Part shown: piece after piece, positions 16,149-24,550 of the stretch | Layout: each line of letters opens with the position of its first letter | Numbering within the stretch: the first letter of the stretch is position 1 | Notes under the pieces: model-generated | What the model saw: the letters and a program-made list of their open reading frames with translations, nothing else | Told to the model about the DNA's origin: nothing | Databases searched by the model: none | Translations under genes and position numbers: made by a program | Assembly (NCBI RefSeq): GCF_000801315.1 | Contig: NZ_CP010054.1 | Coordinates: 3,348,001-3,412,000, forward strand | Reading direction: 5' to 3' | DNA: 64,000 bases | Origin: Hymenobacter sp. DG25B | GTDB taxonomy: Bacteria > Bacteroidota > Bacteroidia > Cytophagales > Hymenobacteraceae

Positions 16149-17171
16149 CTACCCCAACCGTGCGTCAGACACCGGCACCGGTGTGCCCGGAGCCGGCGGA
16201 AAGAACGGCTCAAAACGGATATCACGCATGCATTTGAAATGACCGCGCGGACATTTTTCGTACCCTATTTTAGAACACGGACGGCACTCCAGCCCTGGCA
16301 CCTCCAATACATGATACTTAGTGCGGTACGGATACATCCCGAAGGCCGGCACCGTGTTGCCCCATACGCTGTAAACCTCCTTCTGAAACGCCGCGGCAAT
16401 GTGCATCAGCCCGGTATCGTGGCTGATAACAAACTGTGCCTGCCGCACCAGCGAGGCCGATTGGTTCAGCGAATACTGGCCGCAGGCGTTCAGAATTTGG
16501 GGCTGCGTTTTCTCTGCGGTACGGCTTGAAAAATGTGCTTCTATCAGCTTCCCGTTGGCGGCATCTTCCGGCCCGCCCAGCAGCACTACCGGCTGGTGCA
16601 GCAACGCACACAGCTCTATAATCCGCTCTACCGGCAGGCGCTTGGTGGCGTGCTGGGCCCCAATAGCGAAGGCCACATAACCCTGCTGAAAAGCGGCAGG
16701 CAGCGTAGCCAGACTTACCTCGGCCGCGGCGGGAATAAAATAGTCCAGTCCCTGCCCATCGTTCCGCACCCCCAGCGGCGCGGCTGCCACCAGGTAGCGG
16801 TCCACGATGTGTACTTCCGGCAGCGTGTTGATTTTCAGATTGACCAGCAGCCATTTGCGCCAGTTCAGCTTATCGAACGCTGCCGATTTTACGCCCAGCT
16901 GCAGCTTAATCAGGCTGGTGCGCAGGTTATTGTGCAGATCCACGATGAAATCAAACTGCTCGGCGCGCAGCTCCTGCACCAGTTCCCGCAGGGAGCCGGT
17001 GAGGTAGTGCGCCTTATCCACGTAGGGGTTGGCCTCCAGCAGGCTACGATAGCCGGGCTTGGTAGCAAAGTGCACTTCAGCCCCGGGCACCTGCTGCTTT
17101 ATAGCCCGCACTACGGGCGTAGTCAGCACAATATCACCAATGGAAGAAAAGCGCAGCACCAGAATTTTCAT
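16149..17171 (-). CDS. Glycosyltransferase family 9 (heptosyltransferase-like)
   Basis: 340 residues from the ATG at 17171 (MKILVLRFSSIGDIVL). The N-terminal SSIGDIVLTTPVVRAIK is the signature of heptosyltransferases, and FVISHDTGLMHIAAAF in the second Rossmann domain is the sugar-nucleotide-binding block. It should add a heptose-like sugar to lipopolysaccharide core at the inner membrane; the exact sugar is unknown. The C-terminus has a cysteine cluster, CRPCSKIGYEKCPRGHFKC, shared with the second GT9 of this window (26003-27061). It lies 4 bases after polX on the same strand, so the two are probably co-transcribed. Confidence 0.9.
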   Translation of the reverse strand: MKILVLRFSSIGDIVLTTPVVRAIKQQVPGAEVHFATKPGYRSLLEANPYVDKAHYLTGSLRELVQELRAEQFDFIVDLHNNLRTSLIKLQLGVKSAAFDKLNWRKWLLVNLKINTLPEVHIVDRYLVAAAPLGVRNDGQGLDYFIPAAAEVSLATLPAAFQQGYVAFAIGAQHATKRLPVERIIELCALLHQPVVLLGGPEDAANGKLIEAHFSSRTAEKTQPQILNACGQYSLNQSASLVRQAQFVISHDTGLMHIAAAFQKEVYSVWGNTVPAFGMYPYRTKYHVLEVPGLECRPCSKIGYEKCPRGHFKCMRDIRFEPFFPPAPGTPVPVSDARLG

Positions 17172-17175
17172 GCGC

Positions 17176-18927
17176 TTACCCAAACAGGGAATCCTTAAAC
17201 TCCAGCGGCGCTTTAATACCCGCTTTGCGCTGGGCAAAGTAGGCCGCTACTTCTTCCGCTGATTTCGCATTGAAAGTCATTTCCTTGGTGAGGCCGCCTT
17301 TGCGCCCCATCATCACGCCGTAGCGCATATCGGCGTAGCCATCGGTGTGGTGCGCATCGGGGTTAATGCTGAGTTGCACGCCTTTTTCCAGGGCGTAGTG
17401 TACCCAGCGCCAGTCCAGGTCCAGCCGCCAGGGGTTGGAGTTAATTTCGATGATGACGCCGTGCGCGGCACAGGCATCAATAACGGCTTTGTGGTTGATG
17501 GGGTAGCCCTCGCGGCGCAACAGCAGGCGGCCGGTGGGGTGGCCCAGCATGGTGGTATAGGGGTTTTCAATAGCCCGTAGCAGGCGCGTAGTGGCCTTTT
17601 GCTCGTCCATGCGCAGGTTGCTGTGCACGGAGGCTACAATAAAATCAAAGGTATTCAGCACCGTGGGCGGGTAGTCCAGGGCGCCGTCGCTGAGAATATC
17701 ACTCTCAATGCCCTTAAAAATGCGGAAAGGCGCCAGTTCCTGATTGAGCTGGTCTATTTCCTTGTGCTGCTGGCGTACCCGCTCGGGGCTAAGGCCATTG
17801 GCGTAGTGGGCAGCCTGTGAATGGTCGCAGATACCCAGGTACTCGTAGCCTTTATCGCGCAGAAAAGTGGCCATTTCCCGAAGGGAGTGGGCGCCATCGG
17901 AATAAGTGCTGTGGTTGTGCAGGGAGCCGCGCAGGTCCGTTTCCTCCAGGAGTTTGGGCAGCTTGTGCTCTTTGGCCAGGGCCAGCTCGCCCAGGCCTTC
18001 CCGCATTTCGGGCTCCACATACTGCAGACCGGCTTTTTCATAGACGGCGGCTTCCTGATAAAACCGCTCCTTATTCACCAGCTGCCGCAACGAGGCGGGC
18101 TGCCCGGGCGCCGTGCCGGCTAAGGCTTCGGATAAGTGCGCTTCGCTGGCGGAATGCAGAAAAAGCTCCTTTGTAAATTCTTCTTTGGTAGTAAACAGCA
18201 CCTCTACCCCTACTCCGGAAGCGGCCGTGGTGCCGCGCCACGCAAACGGACCCGAGCGGGCTGGATCCGGCACCAGGCCTTCCAGCTTATCGAGCACCTG
18301 GTGCGCTTTCCAGGGCTTATCAGTAGCGGCTATCAGCTGCACATTTTCTACTATTTCCAGCCGGCGGCGCACTTCTCCGGCCACGGCTACCTGCTCCGTA
18401 TGCAGGGCGGTGCGGAGCTGCGCGGCCAGTTCCTCAGCCAGCTGCTCGGCCTGGGGATACAGCAGCTTACCCTGGCTTTGCTGGGTAAATTCCAGCGCGG
18501 CCAGAATGGTTTCCTGGGTTTTCTTGCCGAAGCCCTTGAGCTTGCTTACCTCGTCGCGCTCGGCAGCCTCGCGCAGCTGCTGGGGGCTTTCAATGCCCAG
18601 CTCTCGCCACAGGGCCCGGATCTTTTTGGGGCCGATGCCTTTCACCTTCAGCAGCTCTACCACGCCGGGGGGCGTGATGCTGAGCAGGCGCGTGAGCTCC
18701 TCAAACGAGCCGGTATCCAGCATTTCGGCCACGCGGGCGGCGGCGGTTTTCGAGAGGCCGGTGCGGTCGGGCAGGCCCGTGCGCTCTACGTCGGCTACCG
18801 GAAAGCTGAGCTGCTCCAGCGCGGTAGCCGTGCCTTCGTAAGCACGAATCTTGAAGGGGTTTTCATCGTGCAGTTCCATGAGCTGGGCGGCCAGCCGGAA
18901 GGCACGAATAAGAGCACGGTTATCCAC
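17176..18927 (-). CDS. polX: PolX-type protein: degenerate family X polymerase domain plus intact PHP exonuclease
   Basis: 583 residues, normal PolX length. Helix-hairpin-helix motifs at KGIGPKK (96-102) and KGFGKK (131-136) bind DNA. The polymerase palm is altered at every catalytic place: GEVRRR (184-189) where the family has GSxRR; ENVQL (194-198) where it has DxD; and VEVLF (241-245) where it has a third Asp. The PHP domain from ~335 is intact: LHNHSTYSDG, GICDHSQ, GIESDI, ASVHSNL, LGHPTG, NSNP, NPDAHHTD. This predicts a metal-dependent 3'-5' exonuclease or phosphatase without polymerase activity, acting in base excision or end processing. Non-canonical, polymerase-dead PolX proteins are known in bacteria. 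Its stop codon is 4 bases before the GT9 start. Confidence 0.92.
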   Translation of the reverse strand: MDNRALIRAFRLAAQLMELHDENPFKIRAYEGTATALEQLSFPVADVERTGLPDRTGLSKTAAARVAEMLDTGSFEELTRLLSITPPGVVELLKVKGIGPKKIRALWRELGIESPQQLREAAERDEVSKLKGFGKKTQETILAALEFTQQSQGKLLYPQAEQLAEELAAQLRTALHTEQVAVAGEVRRRLEIVENVQLIAATDKPWKAHQVLDKLEGLVPDPARSGPFAWRGTTAASGVGVEVLFTTKEEFTKELFLHSASEAHLSEALAGTAPGQPASLRQLVNKERFYQEAAVYEKAGLQYVEPEMREGLGELALAKEHKLPKLLEETDLRGSLHNHSTYSDGAHSLREMATFLRDKGYEYLGICDHSQAAHYANGLSPERVRQQHKEIDQLNQELAPFRIFKGIESDILSDGALDYPPTVLNTFDFIVASVHSNLRMDEQKATTRLLRAIENPYTTMLGHPTGRLLLRREGYPINHKAVIDACAAHGVIIEINSNPWRLDLDWRWVHYALEKGVQLSINPDAHHTDGYADMRYGVMMGRKGGLTKEMTFNAKSAEEVAAYFAQRKAGIKAPLEFKDSLFG

Positions 18928-19054
18928 GGAGAAGTAGCGCTAAACGAATGTATCAGTAAACCCAGGGGGCCGTAAAAGTACGGGAAAGCCACTGTCAAAG
19001 TCGTACTTTCGTTTTACTCCTGTTCCGGCCCCTTAGCCTTTGCCCCCTGCTATT

Positions 19055-19450
19055 ATGCGTATTTCCGCCCTGCTTGTGTGCCTTTGCCTGCTTCTGATGG
19101 CCAATACCTGCACCCCGGACCCGCGCCGCGGCAACCCGGAGCTGCAGCTGCTGGAACAGACGTGGCTGCATGCGCATGAGGAAGACCAGGGTGATGTGCA
19201 TGTCTATCGGCCCAATACGTATGCTTTTCCGCCTTCACGGGGCCGCACGGGCATGGCCTTTGAGCACAATGGCCTGTTTACGCAGTTTGATATTGCACCC
19301 ACCGATGGGCTGGAAGGGCACAAAGGCCAGTGGCAGGCAGTAAAAGAAAATACGCTCCACATCTCCCTGGAAGACCACTCCCAGCCCGACTATAATCTGG
19401 AAATTATTTCCCTGGAGCCCGGGCTATTGAAAGTGCGGCGGGTGGACTAA
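19055..19450 (+). CDS. Small lipoprotein of unknown function
   Basis: 131 residues from the ATG at 19055; an in-frame start at 19040 adds five residues before the signal. The signal MRISALLVCLCLLLMANTC ends in a Cys that could be lipidated, although the lipobox (ANTC) is weak. The mature part has the look of a small lipocalin-like beta domain: TWLHAHEED, VYRPNTYAFPPSRGRTGMAF, GLFTQFDIAPTDG, GQWQAVKENTLHI. The PPSRGRTG block seems conserved in related exported proteins I have seen, without known function. A near -7 element (TACTTTCG) is at 19004-19011. It is divergent from polX. Confidence 0.65.
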   Translation: MRISALLVCLCLLLMANTCTPDPRRGNPELQLLEQTWLHAHEEDQGDVHVYRPNTYAFPPSRGRTGMAFEHNGLFTQFDIAPTDGLEGHKGQWQAVKENTLHISLEDHSQPDYNLEIISLEPGLLKVRRVD

Positions 19451-19820
19451 AACCGAAATCTAACGGCAATGGCCCGGCATTATGCGTCGTGCGTTGCCTC
19501 GCATTCCCTCAATCTTTCTGTCCTTCTCTGCCTGCCGCTGACTAAAAAATCAGCGGCCAACACCCGTTGAGCAATATTATTTTTATTGAATCAACCTTCA
19601 CGCATTATCACACAACATTCATATTATCAAGGATTTATTTCAACAAAATTCGGCCTTTACGGTTGAATGGAGAAGACCACGAAATATTTTTTATTTCCTC
19701 ATGCAACTTCCTGCTGTGCTGAGGCCTCTTACCACTGAGAACCGGCAGCCTGTGTGCAGGCAGTTTGTTCTTAGCTAAGACTATAGCAGAATTGCGTGTG
19801 CAGCGTGTTCCTTGATATGT
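19451..19820. other. Gene-free region upstream of a structured element
   Basis: About 370 bases without coding support, AT-rich between 19540 and 19700. No repeat or RNA seen here apart from the structured element that follows. Confidence 0.5.
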
Positions 19821-19986
19821 GGAATTGAGGAGTTTGGGAGACCCTGCCATGGGTACCGGGGTGGTGGCTCGATGGCAGGTGGGTAGCTCGCAGGCCCGCT
19901 GAAGTAAGAGAGGAGGTCGAAATTCTTTTTCGACCTTTCGGCGGGTTTAGATAAAGCAACCCTTTCCTCCCAAACTCCTCAGTTCC
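19821..19986. ncRNA. Candidate structured RNA (or palindrome-ended mobile element), 166 nt
   Basis: Outer arms 19821-19840 and 19967-19986 pair over 20 bp with a single G-U. Inside, CCTGCCAT (19843-19850) can pair with ATGGCAGG (19872-19879). CCCGCTGAA (19895-19903) pairs with TTCGGCGGG (19937-19945). Nested in that, AGGTCGAAA (19914-19922) pairs with TTTCGACCT (19928-19936). The result is a closed multi-branch structure with a purine-rich bulge (19904-19913), typical of a stable non-coding RNA. It does not carry the conserved cores of tmRNA, RNase P, SRP RNA or common riboswitches. A 6S-like RNA of Bacteroidota is possible by size. The strand is unknown because the structure is nearly symmetric. 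A MITE-like element is the main alternative. The EVE-domain gene starts 16 bases downstream. Confidence 0.55.
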
Positions 19987-20002
19987 GAATTACGCAACAC
20001 AC

Positions 20003-20413
20003 ATGATGAATTTCTGGCTAGTCAAATCTGAACCGGCGGCTTATTCCTGGGCAGATTTTACCCGGGACGGCCACACCGACTGGACCGGCGTACGCAACTT
20101 TCAGGCACGCAACTATCTGCAGCTGATGCAGCCCGGCGACCTGGTACTCTTTTATCATAGCGTGACCGACAAGCAAGTGGTGGGCGTGGCCGAAGTGGCC
20201 CAGCCTGCTGCCCCCGATGCTACGGCCGCGCCTGACAGCGGTTGGATAGCCGTTCAGCTACGTCCGCAACAGGCCCTGGCCCAGCCGGTCTCTCTTGCGC
20301 AAATTAAACAAGATATTCGATTGAATAACATCGGCTTGTTGCGCCAGTCCCGGCTTTCGGTTATGAACCTGCGGCCGGAGGAGTTTGACGCTATTCTGGA
20401 GCTGGGCAGCTGA
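20003..20413 (+). CDS. EVE domain-containing protein
   Basis: 136 residues (ATG 20003; a second ATG directly follows). The protein is a single EVE domain of the PUA superfamily: MNFWLVKSEPAAYSWADF, TDWTGVRNFQARNYLQLMQPGDLVLFYHS, VVGVAEV, DIRLNNIGLLRQSRLSVMNL. The aromatic cage residues (W, Y, F) that bind modified bases in DNA or RNA are present. Eukaryotic relatives are thymocyte nuclear protein 1; in bacteria EVE proteins are linked to recognition of modified cytosine, sometimes in defence systems, but no restriction gene is nearby. It is alone on its strand, with the structured element 19821-19986 immediately upstream as a possible leader. Confidence 0.92.
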   Translation: MMNFWLVKSEPAAYSWADFTRDGHTDWTGVRNFQARNYLQLMQPGDLVLFYHSVTDKQVVGVAEVAQPAAPDATAAPDSGWIAVQLRPQQALAQPVSLAQIKQDIRLNNIGLLRQSRLSVMNLRPEEFDAILELGS

Positions 20414-20507
20414 TTGCTGCCGGCCGTATTTCCGGGCCACCCGGGGTGCATTTGTGCGTGGGGTGTTGTATATTAGGAGTATATCCTGATTTTACATTCT
20501 CAAGTCT

Positions 20508-22022
20508 ATGCGCTACCTGTTCTACGCCTACTGCTTTCTGGTATTGCTGGGAGGCAGCACCCCGCGCGCCTGGGGCCAGACACCGGTACAAGCGGCCCGG
20601 TTTGAGCTGGCGCTTACCCCCAGCAACAGTGATGTAACCGTATTCCCCCTCCCCGATAGCTCGGCGGTACTGCTGGTGCGTAAAGATGCTTTTCTGAGCT
20701 CTCAGGACAACTATACCTTCCATAAGCTGAACGCCAGGCTGCAGGAGCGCTGGCAGCATTCCATTAAGGTGGAAACCCAATATCAGGAGGTACTGAGCGG
20801 CACCGAGGGCAATCAGGTATACGTGCTGTTTCAGAGTAACTACCTGCCCGACCGCCTGCTGCTGGTGCATCTGGATGGCAACCGGGGGACTAGCCGCATG
20901 GTAAAGATTGACACCCGCGTTTCCCGGGACTTGTTTGATCTGAAGGTATTAGCCGGCCGGGTGTTCGTCACCACGCTGGTTTCGCAGCACGTTACCATTC
21001 TGCACATCAACCCGGATACCGGTGAGTTCCAGTTTCTGCCCTCCGTATATGAGAGCCTGCCCGCGCAGTTCACCTTCCTGGCTGATTCCGTCACTAAGCG
21101 CGCCGAGGTAATTTTAACGCAGACCAATGGCTTAAAATCCCGGCTGCAGGTAAAGCAGCTTTCCCCCCACGGCAACTTGCTGCGCACGGAGTTTGTGCAG
21201 ACGGAGAGCGACCGAAACCTGATTTCCGCCCAAATCAGCCCCGGCGACAGCACCTCCCGCATCCTGGCCGGCACCTACACCCTGCGCGACCTGCAGTATT
21301 CCCAGGGCCTTTTTGCCACCGACCTTACTGCGGGCGTCACGGCCACCGGCGCCCGCAAGTCGCTGCGGTTTTATGATTTCCTGGCATTCAAACATTTCTT
21401 TGATTTTATGAATCCCGTGCGGGAAGCCCGGCTGCGGCAGCGGGGTGCCCGGCGCAAGGCGGCCGGCACGCCCATGCGCCTGCATTACCGGCTCCTGATG
21501 CATGACATGCTGCCCACCCCGGAGGGCTATGTTTTGGTGGCCGAAGTCTATTACCCTCGTTATCGGTACGACAATGTAAATAATGCCAATACAGCTCTCG
21601 CGCTTTCTAACTCCCGCCAGTTTGAAGGCTACCGTACCACGCATGCCATAGCCTGCGGATTTGATAAACAAGGCAACCTGCTCTGGGACAATACCTTTGT
21701 TCTAAAAGACAACTGGAGCTATGACCTGGCGCCCACAGTGCGGGAGCGGCTGCTGCCCGATGGCCGCCTGGCCCTGGCCTACGTCATTGACCACAAGATC
21801 CATTACAAGATTATTGACCGCACTACTGCCGCCCCTAATGACTTGCAGGTGCCTGTGCGCAGTAATTTGAGTGACCTAAGGGAGAAGCTGACCGATACTC
21901 AGCAGGAAGAAGTTCTGCCCTGGTTTGGCAGCCGGTTTCTGGTGTCTGGCTACCAGCATGTGCGCCCGGATAAGGGCGAAAGCCGCAATGTATTCTTCCT
22001 GAACAGCCTTGCCTTTGAGTAA
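20508..22022 (+). CDS. Large exported protein of unknown function
   Basis: 504 residues with a signal peptide (MRYLFYAYCFLVLLGG, cleavage near AWGQ). The mature part consists of repeated beta-rich units of about 50-60 residues (VTVFPLPDSSAVLLVRKDAF, QVYVLFQSNYLPDRLLLVHL, RVFVTTLVSQHVTILHINPD) that suggest a beta-propeller-like repeat fold, which is inference. No catalytic motif or anchor was recognised. It is followed 56 bases later by a DUF4252 lipoprotein on the same strand. Confidence 0.65.
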   Translation: MRYLFYAYCFLVLLGGSTPRAWGQTPVQAARFELALTPSNSDVTVFPLPDSSAVLLVRKDAFLSSQDNYTFHKLNARLQERWQHSIKVETQYQEVLSGTEGNQVYVLFQSNYLPDRLLLVHLDGNRGTSRMVKIDTRVSRDLFDLKVLAGRVFVTTLVSQHVTILHINPDTGEFQFLPSVYESLPAQFTFLADSVTKRAEVILTQTNGLKSRLQVKQLSPHGNLLRTEFVQTESDRNLISAQISPGDSTSRILAGTYTLRDLQYSQGLFATDLTAGVTATGARKSLRFYDFLAFKHFFDFMNPVREARLRQRGARRKAAGTPMRLHYRLLMHDMLPTPEGYVLVAEVYYPRYRYDNVNNANTALALSNSRQFEGYRTTHAIACGFDKQGNLLWDNTFVLKDNWSYDLAPTVRERLLPDGRLALAYVIDHKIHYKIIDRTTAAPNDLQVPVRSNLSDLREKLTDTQQEEVLPWFGSRFLVSGYQHVRPDKGESRNVFFLNSLAFE

Positions 22023-22078
22023 TAGTTGCCGATGGATTGAGCCGGCGTGCGTATGTTGGGGCAAAATTTTCTACTCCT

Positions 22079-22651
22079 ATGCGCCACTATTCATCACTCC
22101 TCCTGCTATTGCTGAGCCTGCTGCTGGGCACCGCCTCCTCCTGCCGTACGGCCGCTGGCCCCGAAAAACCGGCCCGCACCGTGGCCGAGTTCTTCCGCAA
22201 GTATGAAGCCCGCCCCGGCTTCAAGGCTCAGACCATTGAAGCCAATTTCACAACCCGCCTGCTGCTGGGCCAGCTTGGCCGCCTGGGTGGAGAAAACGAC
22301 ATTACCTCCGCCGTGGCGGCGCTGCGCAGTGTGCGCGTGCTGACCTTTACGCCCACCGCTAGCAGCGCACGCAACCTGGTAGAGCGGGGCCTGAATGAGG
22401 AAGTAACCGGTTTGCTGAAGAGCGAGCGTTACCAGCCTCTGCCCGTAGCCGCCGCCGCCGATGCTTCCACCCAATACAACTTCTCCGTGCGCCAGGACGG
22501 CGACCGGGTGCAGGAAGTGGTAGGCACCGGCAAAGTAGAAAATGTACCCGATTCCTTTGTGCTGCTGGCCATATCCGGCAACTTCACCCAGGACCAGCTG
22601 CAGCAACTGCTAAAAATTCTGCCCGGTGCGGTAGACCAGATAGCCAAGTAA
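22079..22651 (+). CDS. DUF4252 domain lipoprotein
   Basis: 190 residues from the ATG at 22079; an in-frame upstream ATG (22037) precedes the signal and is unlikely. Lipobox GTASSC. The body matches the DUF4252 pattern: GENDITSAVAALRSVRVLTF, LLKSERYQPLPV, VQEVVGTGKVENVPDSFVLLAISGNFTQDQLQQLL. Function unknown; Bacteroidota members are short exported proteins, often near sigma/anti-sigma genes, but none is present here. Ends at a strong hairpin shared with the convergent OmpA gene. Confidence 0.85.
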   Translation: MRHYSSLLLLLLSLLLGTASSCRTAAGPEKPARTVAEFFRKYEARPGFKAQTIEANFTTRLLLGQLGRLGGENDITSAVAALRSVRVLTFTPTASSARNLVERGLNEEVTGLLKSERYQPLPVAAAADASTQYNFSVRQDGDRVQEVVGTGKVENVPDSFVLLAISGNFTQDQLQQLLKILPGAVDQIAK

Positions 22652-22680
22652 CCGGAAGCATTTGCTCCCAACACCCCATA

Positions 22681-22716
22681 AAAAAAGCGGTGAGCCTTTC
22701 GGTTCACCGCTTTTTC
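22681..22716. terminator. Bidirectional terminator
   Basis: A-tract, stem GCGGTGA(G)CC / GG(T)TCACCGC with a TTTC loop, then T-tract, between the convergent DUF4252 and OmpA genes. Confidence 0.9.
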
Positions 22717-22732
22717 TGTTTAGCCGGGCCGG

Positions 22733-24211
22733 TTAGGGCTGTGGCTGGCTGGGGATGTAGAACTCAAACTTGAATTCTACGCGGCGGTTTTTCGCCATGC
22801 CCTTCGCCGAGGTATTCGGCGCAGCTGGCATCGACTCACCAAAGCCTTCCGTGGTTACGCGGTTTGGATCTACTTTCTTGTTGGTGAAGTAGCGCTTGGC
22901 CGAGTTTGCACGACGCTCCGACAGACCCTGGTTGTACTCATCGGTACCGCGGCTATCGGCGTGGCCCGAGATGCGCAGGCTGTACTCAGGGTACAGTTCC
23001 AGAATCTTAATCATGTTGTCCAGGGTGGGGTAAGCGCTGCGCTTAATAACCGTGCTGTTGGTTTCAAACTGCACTGGCTTCACCTTATTGAACAGAGCGG
23101 GGTCAATTACGCGGCAGCCGGTAGAGTCTACCTGGGCACCGGTGGGCGTGCCGGGGCACTTATCACGGTTGTCTGGCACACCGTCGCCGTCCTTATCCAG
23201 GTTCAGGGGGCAGCCTTCGGCGTCTACCTGCGTACCAGCGGGGGTATCGGGGCACTTATCGTTTTTGTCAGCTACGCCGTCGTTATCGGCATCGGGGCAG
23301 CCGCGCAGAGCAGCGGTACCGGCCTGGTCGGGGCACTCATCTTCGGAGTCACGCACGCCGTCGTTGTCACGGTCGGGGCAGCCTTCCAGCGCAGCCGTAC
23401 CGGCTTCCGTGGGGCACTTATCCTGGTAATCCGGTACACCATCCTTGTCACCATCCAGGGGGCAGCCGGCTTCATCTACGGCTACACCGGCGGGGGTGCC
23501 GGGGCATTTATCTTTCCGGTCCGGAACACCATCCGCATCAGTATCCTTGGCTTTGCCCAGGGCAATGTTCAGGCCCACGGTGTGCTGTAGGAAACGGTCA
23601 TCAATCTTGTTATCGTCGCGGGAAGGGTCGCCGTCAATGTTGGCGCCCAGCGGGAAGTGCTGGCCGGTCTGCACAAACAAACCTACCGACTCACCCAGCT
23701 GGAAGTTGATACCAGCGGCACCGAACACATCGAAGTGGTTCTTGTCTTCGGCCGTATTAATAACCTGGTTGTCGCGGTTGATGGTGCCTTCGCGGCTCAG
23801 GTACGTGAGCCCGGGAGCCAGCAGCAGATAGGGCTGAATGGGGGAATCTTCCTTCATAGCCCAGCCGTTGTTCAGCTTCAGCTTCAGGCCCAGATTCACG
23901 TTTACTACGTTGGTAGCGAAAGTGCTGCCGTAGAGGTTAGGGCCGGCAGGAGCCGTCTTCTTGAACTCTACGTAGTTACCGCTCAGCTGCAGGTCCAGAC
24001 CGGGGGTCAGGTAGCGGCTAATGGTGAGGCCGGGCGCGTACTTGTTTTCACCGAACTTCCAGTAGTCGGAACCGAAGTTACCTTTGTACTGCATGGCGCT
24101 GACGTTGAGGCCAATAGCCGTCTTTCGGTCGGCTGTTTGCGCCTCGGTCTTGGGGGCAGCCGCCAGGAGCGTCAGACCCAAGAGAGTTGAGGTTGCTAAA
24201 ATGTGTTTCAT
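22733..24211 (-). CDS. OmpA family outer-membrane protein with thrombospondin type-3 repeats
   Basis: 492 residues from the ATG at 24211 (MKHILATSTLLGL, cleavage near TEAQ). An upstream in-frame extension lacks a signal and is rejected. Residues ~25-235 form the N-terminal beta-barrel (YKGNFGSDYWKFG, LQLSGNYVEFKK, GLNIALGKAK). Then come five calcium-binding TSP3 repeats of the DxDxDGVxDxxDxCP type, then a peptidoglycan-binding OmpA domain (SLRISGHADSRGTDEYNQ, LSERRANSAKRYF, KNRRVEFKFEF). It links the outer membrane to the cell wall. The repeats produce repeated DNA segments at 23130-23530. It is a single-gene unit. Confidence 0.95.
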   Translation of the reverse strand: MKHILATSTLLGLTLLAAAPKTEAQTADRKTAIGLNVSAMQYKGNFGSDYWKFGENKYAPGLTISRYLTPGLDLQLSGNYVEFKKTAPAGPNLYGSTFATNVVNVNLGLKLKLNNGWAMKEDSPIQPYLLLAPGLTYLSREGTINRDNQVINTAEDKNHFDVFGAAGINFQLGESVGLFVQTGQHFPLGANIDGDPSRDDNKIDDRFLQHTVGLNIALGKAKDTDADGVPDRKDKCPGTPAGVAVDEAGCPLDGDKDGVPDYQDKCPTEAGTAALEGCPDRDNDGVRDSEDECPDQAGTAALRGCPDADNDGVADKNDKCPDTPAGTQVDAEGCPLNLDKDGDGVPDNRDKCPGTPTGAQVDSTGCRVIDPALFNKVKPVQFETNSTVIKRSAYPTLDNMIKILELYPEYSLRISGHADSRGTDEYNQGLSERRANSAKRYFTNKKVDPNRVTTEGFGESMPAAPNTSAKGMAKNRRVEFKFEFYIPSQPQP

Positions 24212-24472
24212 AGGGGCGAAATTAGGTGGAAGAATTGCACAGGCGGGAGCCGCCACCGTTTGGGTATAGCATATCCGAACTATCCGCCTATACCCTTCCT
24301 TGCCAAATAAAGTTGCTCCCGAGGTGGCCAAACACCATTATACCGGGCATTATTCGGCCCTCAATCCATACATATTCAACATTTTATATTTAAAATAATT
24401 GAAGAACGGTTGATTGCACTGTTATTTCCAAGGGTAAATTCAATCCCGTAGAAAGTCAATAAAAATAAATGA
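24212..24472. other. AT-rich gene-free region
   Basis: Upstream region of the OmpA gene, very AT-rich at 24370-24470. No gene, repeat or exact TAnnTTTG element was seen on the minus strand. Confidence 0.5.
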
Positions 24473-24508
24473 TAAAAAAAGAAGACGCTTGTACTTACAA
24501 GCGTCTTC
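24473..24508 (-). terminator. Terminator of the Xaa-Pro aminopeptidase gene
   Basis: A 13-bp perfect stem (24481-24493 / 24496-24508, core GAAGACGCTTG) followed on the minus strand by seven T (24474-24480). Confidence 0.88.
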
Positions 24509-24550
24509 CAGGGGTGATTTAGGCTTAATATTCTTCTGGTAAGCCCAGGA

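Noticed and set aside
19821..19986. Reading of the structured element as a retron RNA
   Set aside because: No reverse transcriptase gene is present in the window.
20003..20413. EVE-domain gene as part of a defence island
   Set aside because: No restriction, methylation or nuclease gene is adjacent; the neighbours are envelope proteins.
23130..23530. Series of similar ~80-base DNA segments that could suggest a repeat array
   Set aside because: They encode the thrombospondin type-3 repeats of the OmpA protein; not a CRISPR array or tandem repeat outside coding.
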